This document shows, piece after piece, positions 47,901 through 59,439 of a stretch of DNA of 64,000 nt. The notes below the pieces were generated by a model. The model worked only from the letters and a program-made list of their open reading frames with translations, did no database searches and was not told the origin of the DNA. This DNA comes from Cristatella mucedo (lineage: Eukaryota; Bryozoa; Phylactolaemata; Cristatellidae). The DNA lies in assembly GCA_009760855.2 (NCBI GenBank), contig WPIO01000064.1, forward strand, positions 1,352,001 to 1,416,000, written 5' to 3'. The position numbers were made by a program, and so were the translations under genes. Each line of letters starts with the position of its first letter. Within the stretch, counting starts at the first letter, position 1.

Positions 47901-50900
47901 GCAGAACCTGCGAACCGTTATTAACACGTCGGCGGCCATGTCCACGACATCGACTTGGTGCGTCGTCGATCTGGTCGGCACTCCGCCAACGACCATGTAT
48001 GCATCCCCAATTGTCTCCACCTGAAAGATGGCATCGCAGCAAACGGGCCAAAGTGAGAGCAGATCAGTGTATCGCAACTAGAAAGTGTATCGCAACTAGA
48101 AAGTGTATCGCAACTAGAAAGCCAAGCGGGAGCACTCCCGCACTGAGGCCGCTGCGCCTGCATTCTTGACACGATGCGGCGGCGCAGCCAGCAGTTGTGC
48201 ACAAGCGATCTACTACCTCCAAACCGTCGAGCGTAGACAATTTCCCAAGCCGGATGCCATAAGTTTGATGCTTGCAGCTTGTAATACTGCATCCTAATAT
48301 CTACTCTCTGAGCTAATGAAGATAATAAAATTAAGATTATGAGATATTGAAATCCGGCCAGGTGCTCAAAATACGTTGGATTAATGCTGGTACGAATGCA
48401 CGTTCTATGAATCGGCTGCTAACGACAGTCTTGAGTGGCGGAGCCTGGTGCTCAATCCTCTATGGTAGCTCTGCCTTCCTTCGACATGAACGCGAAGGTA
48501 GCAATAGTTTTTTTAGCACTTAGTTACTTCAATTGGTCTTGAAAGAATCCCAGCGTCTGCACATTGGTTTCTCGGTTCAATTAAAATAATTTCCTCACCA
48601 TCCTCTCAGTTGGCAAGTGCAAGATTTAAATTGCATTCACTCGGCCTCCTTACTGTGCAATTTTTTTAAAGCATACACGCGAGTCTTTTTTACTGGTCTG
48701 CGAAATATGCTGACCGCGGTAAGTTGGCCTCGCAGCACGTGTACTATTCAAAAAGTATAGACTAGGCCGAAAGGCACGACGTTCAAGGAAGTGACTTCAT
48801 AAAAAGTATTGCCATCTATTGTCTAAGTATGGCTGTTTGACTGGAACTGTATACTCTCTAAGCATCACACAGCATGCTAATGCTAATCCATAATGGCGAC
48901 AGTACAGAATCGGGAGTAGATATTTCGTTCGCTGTACAAGCTGACAGCAGCGCACCATGCCGCATGCTGCACCCGCCTACCTTGTAACATCTATGCCTTT
49001 CAATAAGTGTGTCGAAGCAGGTGTACATATCGTTAAGCATGTAGACGACCTGCATGGGGCTAATTGAACTGCATATGACAGTGAAGTCGACGACGTCGCA
49101 CAGCATGACGGTGCAGCTGTCGAATGCCTGCAGCAACGGCAGCCAGCACTAATGCCGCGCGAGCAGGGGCTTCAAATGTTCCGATGTCGCACCGATCGAA
49201 AACCCAGCAGTAATTCTCCAGCCGACTTGGCAGCACCTCGAGGCTCGAGTGCTCGCTCCTCTGCCCCTTGCCCAGCCCAGCCCAGCCCCCCCCCCCCCGC
49301 GCCCCTCGCGCCCCGCTTAGCCACTGCACCTCGCACGTATTCACGGCCGGTTCGCCTCGTCTCAGCCGATCGGCGACCGGCTTGGGTATCATCTGGTGGA
49401 GCAGCTGGTCGGTGCGCTGCATCTGCTCCTCCAGTCTCTTCACGCTCTTCTCCAAGCGCTCGCTCTTTCTTTGCTCCTGCGGGCGGGCGGCGCTTCGTTC
49501 GAGACGCTTCGACCGCGAGCGCTTCGAGACGCACTGCTGCAAGGCCGCCTCTGACGCGATGGGCTAGCGAGCAGCAGCCGCCGCCGCAGGCAGCGGCGGC
49601 GGCCCCGGCGGCGGCGGCAGCAGTGCAAGCGCTGCAGCGGTGGCGAGCCGACTCGTCGGTCTGACTCGTGTCGTGAAGCGGCTACACTTTTGCCATTCAA
49701 GGGCACTGGTGACCGTACTCCTTCATAGCGGACCTCGGCAGCACTAAAAGCTGCTGACAAGCGACACTGCAGTCGGATCTCTACATGCAGTGCATTCACC
49801 GCTCTCTGTGTGCATCGCTGCCCGACTGTAGCCCGCGAGGCTAGCGACAGGCTGGTACATTACGCGAACGCTTGAAAGCAAATTTAACAGCATCGCGACA
49901 GCGATTGCAGGCTCTCACTTTGACAATAGAAACCATGGACGAATTCATGACAGAGGATTTCGTTTTATTGTTTATTTGTTATTTTTATTATTTATTATTT
50001 TATTATTTTATTTTTATTATTATATTTATTTATTATTTATTTCTAGGATTTCGTCTTATCACTGAAATGAGTCTGTCATTCGCTGCTGCTCTTTTCAAAA
50101 ATGATTCGAAAAATAGCTTTATTGTATCTAGACGCTAGTTCGCTCATTTGAACAATTGCTCAGTACGTCGTGCCAGGTCATCGCCGGCTACTTAAACTCA
50201 TTCGAGCGTGCGTATATGCACGCGGTCGGACACAGCATTCTCTAATAAAGTTCATTTCCTTAGACCGTTCAAGAAATGGTAGCAGATCTGATTGCTTATA
50301 CGCACACAGTGACCCCATGTATTTTGTAAAGTGGCATTAGACAATCCGAAATCGTTACCACAGAGGCTGTCGCCGCTAGAGTTTTGCCTTGGCATCGGCG
50401 CTGATTTGAGCATTAGGCCACAAAGCTGCTGGTGTAAGTCGTGGCCGCATTTGAATGCCTGCAATATTCCGTTACTTTCAAACAGATCTATGCAATGAAT
50501 ATGGACTTGTTATCTTAAAGTTATAGGTGATCTTCACTGCTGCCGTTTTCCACTGCTGTCTAACTACCGCGGTGCACTGTCGCTGCTCTTGCAAGTCTTT
50601 AGTCGTGATAGAAATTTCAAGTGTCTTGGGTATTTGTCGCTCTTTGACAGAGAACTTGCCAAGTTAGGAGCTCTATGCTTACGGCCTATTTCTGTTCTGA
50701 TGAAGAAGCCGCTACAGCCCGCTTGTAAGAGACCTGTGCTGCTTCTTCGTTGCCGCCTCGTTATGGCGACCTCAGCATTTTCTGGGTTACGAGCGACACG
50801 CAGCGACCGGCAGGCGCTAAATCAAGCATCTATGTTGTCGCGATCACTCGTAGAGAACGCTTTCAGATAAGCTAAAGCTAGGCTTTTCAGTTTTCTCGCA

Positions 50901-53900
50901 GCAGCAGCTGCTGCTGCTTACTCGTTCACTATCATCCCTGTGTCGAGCACTGCCGTGGCTTGCCAGTGAGGTGGCTCGGTAGCTTAAGAAGGAATGCATG
51001 CATACAAAATGTAGATAGTCTGTCGTGCAATCTCACGCGCTGACACGGATCGCTGCTGGCCACGGTGAAGGCGGAAGGTTTCTTTTCCTAAATGTGTCAG
51101 CAACGGAGGCGGCGCGGCTCTAGTGCTGCAGCGACCAGCGGGTCTTTCTTCCTGTACGACTATGAGGAATAAAAAGCTGTAGATGCAGAGTAAGGAATGA
51201 CGCAAGTAAAAGCACCTAGTTGGCTGAACGACGACGTTCCAGCGGGAGCTCTCTCGGTGGAAAGCTTTTAAAAAGGACCTCTGGTCAGTACTCCCTAAAA
51301 AACCGCTCGGTAAATGCAAGATTAAATTACTACGTAGTGTAATGGCATCGCTGTACTGGGAACCGAGAATGACGCTTGACTGGAGTTGTTGGGCGACTAG
51401 AGCGACTGTGGCAGCAGAGCAGCGGCCAGCGGTGCTGAACAGCGACCTTGCCTGGTCGAGCAGCAGTTTCAGCTCAGCCGACTGCTGAGATCCCGCGAGA
51501 AAGAGGTCTCTGCTCGAGTCGTGAATGCTCAAGTCGTTCACAAACAGTCCAAGTCGAGACATCTGCTGCAGATCCGCCAACCTGAAAGCGTCAGCTGTTG
51601 CATCATGCAAGAATAAAAAACGCACAATGTCGCTATAAACCGCAGCGTCGGGGCTTTGACCTTCACCTTCGCACGAATAATAAAGAGCGAGCGCCCGCTT
51701 GCGTTAGCGAATCTCGCGCTAGACTCGCAGCCACCGTGGGCCCCGAATAGACCGAATAGTAGGAAAATCGTAGCGAAGCATACAAGCTGGCGATCCGTAC
51801 AAGCAGCTCGTCCGACGCGCGAAGCAGGCGCGACCAAGGCTATTGCTAGTCCGTGCAATTTCCGGTTTCGCTTCCCTTAGTGCAAAAGGGTGACACCTGT
51901 CCAGCCAAGAGGCAGGATGTAATGTGACCAAGCATTGACATAGCCATGCTTCAACCACTGCAGCTGCGGTTCTTTGTTATAATTCTGGAAGCGCTAATCC
52001 CGGCAGCCATTACTCGAGGTAGTATTAAATAACGAATAATATAATATTAATAATATTATTAATAATAATAATATTAAAGTGCGTTTTTGTCAGATGCAAA
52101 TCTGAGGATGAATACACTTGGCGCCAACCGTTACTTCGTGGCTTAGCTTCAACAATTAATCTTCAACGATTAATCATACGCAAGGTGCTAACTCAACTAT
52201 TCTTCAAAAACCTCTGGTTTCCGGAAGAATATCTAAGGAATGAATGAATTGAATCCGTGTTTAGTTTAAAAAAACTTAAGACCCGAGCAAAAAAAAACAG
52301 TCAGTCCTACAAGTTCAAGCCATCCGAAATTTGCATTTAAGCTCTCATCGCCACTAGACGGGTGAGAGTGATTAATGCCTTAAATACTGCCTGAAGTCAA
52401 AGCGGCTTCGACTTTATAATAGTTACAGGTTAGTTACCAGTTACAGGTTTCGCAGCCTTTCGCCTACGTTGATTACTGACCTGGAATTGTGCACACTAAT
52501 ATTCGTAACAAGCAGTTTTTCAAGTCATGGTGGATTAATGATAGCAATAAGTAATAATAAACCTTTATAACAACCTACCATGGCTAAATCTCTTTCCAGT
52601 CTCTTTAAATATCCTCTAAATGAATCGTGTTAACAGGTTAGCGGTAAAATGCACACCGTCACCCCGCGTAAGTATATAAAGAACGATTCACACAGACAAG
52701 GCTAATGCTTGGAGGAATTCGTACGGTTCGAGGTTCTAAAAGCCGACAAGTCAGGAGATGCTGCGACGTCAGTCGGTAGTGCGACTCGAGTTAAAGAGCG
52801 CGCGGTGCGATTTAGGGAAGTAGTTCTGACTGGAGCTGGAGGTTAGGAGCGAAGCGAGTGAAGGGACCTTAGCAGAGGCAGAGCAGCCAGACTGTTCATC
52901 TAGGTAGGTCATGACCTGAACTATTTGCACGTCGGCTGGGCATCAAGATCCGCAAGATTTGCATGTAGGCGGGACTAGAGCAAAATTCGCTGAAACGCTA
53001 TGACATAAAATTATTACAGTGCTCATCTGACATGAATCCTTCGGTTGCCTAGCGAGTGGAATTAAGGCGCAATTTCTTCATCGGTGGTGGTAGTGAGGAG
53101 GCGTAAGAATAGGTGGTGGCCAAGCAAGCTGACTCACCGTAGGTGAGCAAATCCCACCTTTCCCACTGGCTCAGCCACTGAACCTGCGATTTAGTGACAA
53201 AACCTTGAAGTCAATACGCTGTGGCGTATGGGTAGCCATTGCAGGTTGATGACAGGTGTGTACTTGCGGCAACTGCGATGCTCACACGGACAAGCCGGGC
53301 TGAAGGTTTTGGCACCATCTTTTAAGCACCTGACTGCACAGGCCTGAAGACTTCTGAGTAGTGACCTCCAGAAATCGAGACGCGATGTCAGGAATGCATG
53401 GACAAACTTGGGTGTGGTATCCCTGTCTATGCAGGCCCCAATTTTGCGATTTTACTTAGCTGAAAGTAGACAGACTTGACTGTGGAGCTGAAGCGACAGT
53501 CTCGTAAAACTTCACATAGAAACAGTACATTCAGATTTCGTGCAAGTGCACAGCAGGTATGATGGCCGAGCTCGCTTTGAGGGCTATTTTTTCAGATTTC
53601 TGATTGACAGTGGGGTTTCCATAATTAAATAGACAGTAGGCCATTCACCGATCAGCACGCGACTGCTTTCCGTGCACTAAAACGTTGCGTTTTTCTCTAT
53701 CCTCTTCATTTGAATGAGCTGAGCTAATGGCCTTCATCTGTTTGAGCGTCAAGGCGTCTCTCTATCTAACGATGTCATGAAAACACCTCTCGCCAATGTC
53801 TCACAGAAAGTATGAGGTCCACTCTGCCGAAAGCTCTCCTTCCTCGCTAGCATATATGTTCTTGCAGATTATATATATTTATTTATTTATTTATTTAATG

Positions 53901-56793
53901 TAGAAATATGCTGGTCTTTAAAGGCTGTAGAATAAATCAAGTTGTGAAATAAATACGATGCGGATGGTTTTATAGGTTATAGGGCAACGGGTAGATTTCG
54001 GAGGATGTATTCTTTTGAACGATCGCTGTAACGTCCCACCAATCTGCTACATCACTGTGATTGATTTTCAACTTTTCCTACGAGAAACTTATTGCATACT
54101 TCGTCCATTATCCAAATTTACCTTGGCTTTAACTGTAGAGGATTTGGCACAAGCAAAAATGTAGGCGGTACGAAATCTCTAAAGCTTACTGTAGATCTTC
54201 AGCAGTTTCTGCATTCCAACGGTTTTTCGCGTACTTGAGGAATCAGAATTAGTACTGTTTAGCCGAAATGTAATACTTACACTGGAGTTGCTATGAATAA
54301 CACGGACTTCCACTCTTGCATGCAAATCATCTCTCCCTTGAGGACCAGGTGCTGTACGCTTTGATGCCGCTCCGACAAGGCCGAAGGAGAGCTCCGCAAG
54401 TCAGTGGAAAAAGCAGAACTAGACGGTTTGCCCTCTCTGATGCTTGAACGATCGTCTGAGATGAATACAAAGCATCAAAAATCGTCAATAATGCGCAAGT
54501 GTAACTCAACAATCGTTAGCACTCTAGATACTTTTAATCTATGCCCTTACCACCACAGCATACTGATAGTTCCTGCACTGATCGTAATTCGAAGACGTTA
54601 TTTACGTGATCCAGAACCTGAAAGATAATACCAGCGTAGGGATTAGCTTCCTTAAAAAGTTAAAGTAGTAATAGACTTGCTTATGTCAGTCAAAGTATCG
54701 TGTAGCTTCCTTTAGAATCTTGAGGGTCGGCTGGAGAAGCACTGGTTGCTGTATACAAGTAAGAAGAATATCAATTGAGAACTGACGCTTTGGTAACGCA
54801 TGAGAGAGACCTACGCGATTGCAAAATATAAAGAGCTCTTACTTTTCCAAGTTCATTGTGATGGAAACAAAACAAAGGCTGCTTTCTTACTTCTTTACTT
54901 ATTACTTTCTTACTTCTTTCTTTACTTCTTCTATCCGGCAGTGCATTCACTACCAGCGGCTATTACGTTTCAATATTTTCAATTTTTGCCGATATTTGAG
55001 CGCACGATCGTCTGTGCGTGGGTTGCGTGCATTGCCAACTAGCCGTCCGATAGTCAGGTGACTATAATCAGGGGCAGCTGGGGAAGCAGCAGATTCATGT
55101 TACTGCACATTTTTGACGTACCAGTAGATGCGGCGGCTAGCAGAGTTTGCTAGTAGATGGTGCTGACAGATGTGTCCACAGGTTGCATTGGCATTCGCCA
55201 CACACTAGTACCATCTATCGGCATATTAATATGCATAGCTACGCATGCCTTGCCAGTACAAAATACTGTAGGTAGGCTTGTCTGTCGTAGATGTCGCAAT
55301 CGCTACATTACACTACCTCTCACCAACCTACACTTGCTCCCCACTCAACCAGCGCACAGACTTTAAGTTTCTGTCACCCAGTTTTCCCTTCATTCTCTTT
55401 TCTGCATTTGAAAGCTTTGAAATTTTTTTTTAAACTTCTCGCGGCTGCCCTCGCTACAGCTGGATTATGTTAGTTACGTCACACTTTTTGATGTTATGTC
55501 TTCATTAACTATGTTCTAAAAGCCTAGAGCTCAATAATCTACTGATATCACGACGGCCCTGAACTTTACCAGATTAAAAATTTAGATAGAACCTCACCTT
55601 TTCCACATTGCATCTGTTCCGTCCATCTGCATTTTTTTAAAGAGACTCCAGTGGCATGGCGATATCCTGGTTTGCAAGGCAGTGTCGGTCAACCTACGGC
55701 ATTGGCCCAAGGATCGTCAAAATGGTACCACGCTCACGAAGTGGCCTTAGCTGGTGAGTGCAGTTCTGCAGTTCTGGTGAGTGCGACGCAAACATTAACT
55801 TTTCAAAACCTTGCTGAATTTCCTAATGCAAGAATGTCTTGATTCTTGGCTGTGTAGCTTTGCTCAGTTTGGCCTTCACAAACTAACAAACTAATCGATA
55901 CGTGACAGGCACAATAATTTAATCAATCGTGCTCTCGTCCGCTCTGCAATCAATCTAATTAGAGGCGCCCATCTTCCTGCTTAGAATCCCTAAAAAATAA
56001 CGCGGCTTACCGTCTGAAGGTCGAAACCTTCAGTCGCCGGTCTCTGGAGGTTGAACACATCGTCAATCTGTGAGCTTAACAGCTGAGGCATGATGGTGGT
56101 CAGACTTTTACCGACGGATGTAATAGTCAGTTGCTCATCGAATACAATATGGAATGGAAACAAGCTGAAAAACTCCGAACTCTGTATCGGAAAGTCTTCC
56201 AGCTGGAGTACGAGGCTTCCAGCTGGAGCAAGGTAGGAGCTATTGTCAAATGTCACTCTCATCTCATACACGGTCCACTGAGAAGTTTCAACTGCCTTGA
56301 GCACTGACAGCTCCACGTCAACGCCGTAGAAGAGCTTGGCTACTTGTCTTACTTGACCTTGGACGTAGTTAGCAAAGCCTTTCCTTTTGCTCCGGTAGTG
56401 CAAGGTCAGACCTGTCGCCGACTCGTCGGAAACGTAAAACGAAGGCGGGCTCATCTGAGGATAGCTAAGACGCAAGTACTCGTGCAGATTGTCCAAATTA
56501 TTCAAGAAGTCTCTGAGATTTCGACCAAGCACCCTTAGCAGTCGATCGTAGCCAAACTTGGCAACGAAGGATACAAACATGGCGCCGAACGTCTCAGTGA
56601 GCTCTTCGTAGCGCTTCCCGGTGACGTCATGCGCGGCCTTGGCGAGACGCGGGAATACGCTTTCGCTGTACTGCCGACTGGCAGTGAAGACTGCGTCGTG
56701 CAGATTGGCCCTTCTCCGAATCTCGCTGCACACATCGTCACCGAAGAGGCTCCTGAGGCTGGTGTAGACCCCTTCGAGAATCAGTCCGTACAT
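44929..56793 (-). CDS. Gyc88E-like: Soluble guanylate cyclase, Gyc88E-like (atypical beta type), ten exons, 620 aa
   Basis: Predicted cytosolic heme-containing enzyme converting GTP to cGMP. Seen: join of complement 56011-56793, 54551-54617, 54281-54455, 51452-51581, 49330-49476, 48981-49127, 47855-48020, 45893-46002, 45458-45550 and 44929-44973. The sum is 1863 bases (620 codons plus TAA) and every splice phase matches. Domains: H-NOX about 1-180, with the proximal heme His at 104 (NLHEYL) and a YxSxR motif at 133-137; H-NOBA/PAS about 200-370; coiled coil about 385-410; cyclase 435-606. Metal Asp445 and Asp489, guanine-recognition Glu485 and Cys558, and Arg569 are present; the usual transition-state Asn is Ser565. 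Known: this class (fly Gyc88E, worm GCY-31/33/35) responds to O2, and the length matches sGC beta subunits (about 619). Inferred: O2-sensing, possibly active as a homodimer since both metal and base-binding residues are present. The MYG start is conserved in the family and has A at -3. Several introns carry LINE relics. The assignment to Gyc88E rather than another atypical subunit rests on remembered family features. Confidence 0.9.
45458..45550 (-). CDS. sGC exon 9: end of cyclase domain
   Basis: 93 bases, 31 codons, between acceptor GCTCTGCAG and donor GTGAGG. Reads MKIHLSEST, then [13 protein letters not shown], matching the conserved C-terminal IHVSEST...ERGxIxVKGKG block, with the exon ending right after VK. 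Confidence 0.92.
45893..46002 (-). CDS. sGC exon 8: cyclase domain, transition-state region
   Basis: 110 bases; two bases complete Gly, then [12 protein letters not shown] and [17 protein letters not shown]. Cys558 (guanine contact) and Arg569 are present. The position normally held by the transition-state Asn in TVNxxSR is Ser565. Donor GTAAGC. The acceptor context CGTTCTTGAAG has a weak pyrimidine tract but is fixed by phase. Confidence 0.92.
47855..48020 (-). CDS. sGC exon 7: cyclase domain, second metal Asp
   Basis: 166 bases, 55 codons plus one base. Acceptor CCATCTTTCAG, donor GTAAGG. Begins [15 protein letters not shown], with Glu485 (guanine contact in the family) and Asp489 (second metal ligand), and ends LRLRV. 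Confidence 0.95.
48068..48121 (+). repeat. 18-base tandem repeat, three exact units, in cyclase intron 6
   Basis: Unit TGTATCGCAACTAGAAAG. Lies 48 bases on the intron side of the exon 7 acceptor. Confidence 0.95.
48981..49127 (-). CDS. sGC exon 6: cyclase domain, first metal Asp
   Basis: 147 bases, 49 codons. Acceptor TTGCTGCAG. It contains [10 protein letters not shown] (metal Asp445) and [15 protein letters not shown] and ends RCYK before GTAGGC. The family has ILFSDVVGFT here; Ser to Cys and Gly to Asp are local substitutions. Confidence 0.94.
49330..49476 (-). CDS. sGC exon 5: coiled coil and signalling helix
   Basis: 147 bases, 49 codons, phase 0 both sides. Starts after CCGCCCGCAG with [19 protein letters not shown] (amphipathic helix) and continues [17 protein letters not shown], the conserved dimerisation and linker segment before the cyclase domain. 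The donor is GAG|GTGCAG, weaker than consensus but fixed by homology at NTCE. Confidence 0.92.
51452..51581 (-). CDS. sGC exon 4: end of H-NOBA
   Basis: 130 bases; one base completes Val, then [26 protein letters not shown] and SQQSAELKL, the highly conserved end of H-NOBA. Acceptor CGCTTTCAG. The exon end at CAG is fixed by phase and homology (LDQ|EQ), which makes the donor GCAAGG, a GC-AG intron. Confidence 0.93.
52550..53660 (-). pseudogene. Degenerate L2-like LINE in cyclase intron 3
   Basis: Starts with AATAATAAACC and a stem-loop remnant. 53190-53480 keeps the minus-strand RT C-terminal region (ACAAAACCTTGAAGTCAATA; TAGCTGAAAGTAGACAGACT). Same strand as the host gene. Confidence 0.7.
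54281..54455 (-). CDS. sGC exon 3: H-NOBA/PAS region
   Basis: Acceptor TTCATCTCAG, 175 bases, enters with 2 bases completing GAC and leaves 2 bases (GT) before a perfect GTAAGT donor. The second half reads [13 protein letters not shown] and FIATPV, matching the LRLKGQM...LGTPV block of sGC beta-type proteins. The first part is Ser-rich and variable, as in relatives. The preceding intron is only 95 bases. Confidence 0.88.
54551..54617 (-). CDS. sGC exon 2: 67-base small exon
   Basis: Acceptor ATCTTTCAG then GTTCTGGATCACG, reading [13 protein letters not shown]. This matches the conserved I-L-N-x-x-N-N-I-F-E-L segment that follows the H-NOX linker in this family. It enters in phase 0, with donor GGTG|GTAAGG leaving one base. 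It was found by searching for this missing motif, and its phase then joined exons 1 and 3 without adjustment. Confidence 0.85.
55160..55560 (+). pseudogene. Degenerate L2-like fragment in cyclase intron 1
   Basis: Plus strand near 55255-55365 reads [20 protein letters not shown], equivalent to ARLVCRERRSCHITPLLADL. Opposite strand to the host gene. Confidence 0.65.
56011..56793 (-). CDS. sGC exon 1: H-NOX domain and start of PAS region
   Basis: 261 codons, phase 0 at the end. ATG at 56793 opens with MYGLILEG; a GTG two codons upstream is in frame but is not the start expected in an animal. Heme ligand His104 lies in [13 protein letters not shown] and the YRSKR motif follows at 133-137. The donor is ACG|GTAAGC. 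A possible acceptor (CCTTGTAG) lies 9 bases before the ATG, so an upstream noncoding exon may exist. The H-NOX domain has no internal intron. Confidence 0.95.
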
Positions 56794-56799
56794 TGTCAC

Positions 56800-58520
56800 A
56801 GCCTACAAGGCAATGAACCGCGTGCGTCAGACAGCGTGTCCGGCAGGAATTGCATTGCCTTGGGCTAACAGCCAAAACGAGTCCAGTGCTTTGATGTCCG
56901 ATACGTTAACCAATTAAGTGCTGCGTAAATTTATTTACGTGCTCATTTTTATAGTTCTATATTACGTCTAGGGTAGTGAGCATTAGAGTGCTATCTTCTA
57001 AGCACTGGTAAATACAAGAAATTAGAGCTTTCGTGTGATGTATTAACAGCACTTTTTTATATTTCTGGTTAGAGCCAATGTGTTTATGAAATATCTGTTC
57101 TTTCTTAAATGGAATATTAAGCCATTAAATTAACTGAATTGGCGTCTTCGAGCCACATTGAATGACGAATCTGTATAAAATTCAGTGCTCTAGGAGTCGT
57201 TTTGCTTTGCTTGCAACGCTCCGCGACCTTAAGTTTGCAGTCGTTTACATTCATAAAGCATAATTGTCTGCACGTGAGCACGTTTGACGACTAACTATTC
57301 TGAGTGGTGGAGCGCTGAGCAATAAGAGAGATTCGACATGGGGAGTAATCAAAAACATGCTAGGATTGCCTATATTGCAGCACTAGTCATTGGTGCGAGC
57401 ACGCCACAATTGGCCGCCGTATTGAACTTAGAAAGGAAACAAGTATTCCACGTAATGTGGCAACACCCACGTCCTGTCCCCGATAAATAATTGAGCGATT
57501 GCTGTGTGACGAAGGTGCCGTTTCTCATGATCTGGTTATGTCATTAAGAAATAAGACAACGAGCAGATATTCAGTGATCCCTTTGGTATCAACTATTCCC
57601 TTCAATTATTGCGCCATGGTATAATAAAAAATGTTGAATCCCTACAAAGCCTCGGCCTGAGCAGGATTTATGTTCAGAGCCACAGTATACGCACACAATA
57701 CCGCTTCAAACTGTGACTGTCTTGATCTGCACTTGCGTCATTCACAATCAACTCAGCATGGTAGTATGTCAAGCATGCTCAACTCTCGTCTTACACGAGA
57801 TTTAAATCTAGCAGCTATGAATTCCCATTTTCAACAAATTACGAAAACAACCCCGGATGGCTACCCAGGCATTGTGGGTGGTAATTACATCCGGCGGATG
57901 CTCAGCGTTTGGTACTACTCGTCCTCCATTTATCCTAGCGGATTTGTAAAGCAGTTTAAAATTAATTGTGTATTGCCTTATTTTGAGGGGGATTCGCTGC
58001 ATCAAACGGAGGTTAGCCTTTTGAGTCATCCTTCGTGTAACTGTCTCACCGCCGCGTCACCGATGGCTTGTCGGCTTCCGTTATATGTTCCGGTGTCAAT
58101 CGACCAGGTACGAATCCATACCGTCTTTTAAACTTGATCTCTGACAATTTCAATCTTAAGAAGCCTTGAAACCGACTACTTAGACATAGCTAGGCTAAAA
58201 AAACGACTGGTTAACAAATTGTCCCAACGATCAGGGGAGGGTGCACAGCTACTTCAAGATCTGTGCCAATCGTCACAATCCAGCTTATGCAGCCATTTGT
58301 GATGGGCGGCATCAATATCCAGTACATAGATTACTGTGTATCGTTGAGCGGATGCGTGCACACTACCCAGCTTTCCATCGTCCGACTGCTCATCGGCTGC
58401 CGCGGGACTCCTGCTCTCGCTACAGAATGACCACTTGGCTCAAGTGAAGGCTTAAGAATTAAGCTAGCATCATCTTTAAGCGTCTATCTCATTCTAGAAG
58501 GTACAGGCTGACCTCGGGTT
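56800..58520. other. Upstream flank of the cyclase gene, no other gene recognised
   Basis: No clear promoter element could be chosen. The 153-codon frame at 57670-58131 has no family resemblance. Confidence 0.35.
57338..57490 (+). CDS. 50-residue open frame with helix-turn-helix look
   Basis: ATG to TAA. ASTPQLAAVLNLERKQVFHV resembles a helix-turn-helix, as in transposase N-termini, but no partner domain or ends are nearby. Could be a relic or chance. Confidence 0.2.
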   Translation: MGSNQKHARIAYIAALVIGASTPQLAAVLNLERKQVFHVMWQHPRPVPDK

Positions 58521-58524
58521 TCTG

Positions 58525-58660
58525 CGCGATCTGCTTCGATAGCCTAGGGGGTAAGGTGCTCGCTCTGAATGACGCAGGTCTCGGGTTCAAGTCATGGAGC
58601 GGGCGATCATCTATCGCCTCCTGCTGCGGCCATAAAGGCTCTTCTGCCGCTGTATAAATG
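58525..58660 (+). mobile_element. tRNA-derived SINE
   Basis: A-box-like TAGCCTAGGGGG (58540-58551) and B-box-like GGGTTCAAGTC (58583-58593) at tRNA-like spacing, followed by a non-tRNA body (CTCCTGCTGCGGCCATAAAG). No L2-type tail recognised. Confidence 0.55.
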
Positions 58661-58689
58661 AGGCTGTTAAATCAGCTCAAGTTTTTTCT

Positions 58690-58885
58690 AGTAGAACCCA
58701 GCATCTTTTCGTCATCTCGACGATGCAATAGCAATAGCCAGGCACAGTCTGTGAATTCATTTGCTGGCAGACGACACGCACAGCTGTACCGGCGCTCTGA
58801 TGATCCATCAGGCCCTCGAGGACGTCGAACGCTCTTAACATCCTTGCAGCCTGTATTGCGTAGCCATCAGGTGCAGCTGATCTCG
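58690..58885 (+). pseudogene. Degenerate LINE RT fragment around the ADD motif
   Basis: In shifted frames LADDTHSCTGALMIHQALED, like YADDTQLY followed by the helix after it. It adjoins the SINE and may belong to family B or another LINE. Confidence 0.45.
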
Positions 58886-59184
58886 ACAGCAGCTGCTGGC
58901 ATAGAAACCTTTGCAAACCTGACGGGCGGAGTCACTGTTCGCTGTTCTGCCCGATCGCGCGACGGCTGCACTTGATGCCACTGATCTCCTCCGAGCTCTC
59001 CTTGAGGGCACGCAACCATCTCTCTGCTCGGTCAAGTCGCAGTGAGAGATGGATCCCCGAGCGAGCGCACTACGTCACTGGGCTACTATTATCTCCAGGG
59101 AGCCTGCTGCTGCTTCGTAACTGCTTGCGGCACCCCCCTGGGATCTGTGCGCTTGCCTTTGGCCACTTCTTTTCGCAATCGATG

Positions 59185-59185
<1 letters not shown>

Positions 59186-59224
<39 letters not shown>
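59186..59224. repeat. (TC)n microsatellite
   Basis: Pure TC run of about 38 bases. Confidence 0.97.
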
Positions 59225-59226
<2 letters not shown>

Positions 59227-59439
59227 GCAGAAGCGAGAGCTGCAAGCGCGAGATTAGTAATCTTGTCGTGCGCAAGCCGCCGCCGTAGACTCTGCCCATT
59301 CCTGCTTTGATCTCCCTGCGCCCTGCGGCGCGCCAGGCTCTCCCTCGGCGAACGGCTTGCTGCCTTTAGAATTGATTGACTTCGAGCTCCGCAAATTTAA
59401 TCCCGACAAAACAACATGCTAGCCGTGAGCGAAAACATA

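Noticed and set aside
49152..49664. 170-codon plus-strand frame rich in Ala, Pro and Ser
   Set aside because: Shadow of the minus-strand cyclase exon 5 and GC-rich intron.
54327..54512. Alternative frame over cyclase exon 3 beginning after the same acceptor
   Set aside because: It joins exon 1 in phase but loses the LKGEM...TPV block and hits a stop. Finding exon 2 resolved the phase.
56797..56799. GTG as start of the guanylate cyclase
   Set aside because: An animal gene should start at ATG; the ATG at 56793 gives the conserved MYG N-terminus.
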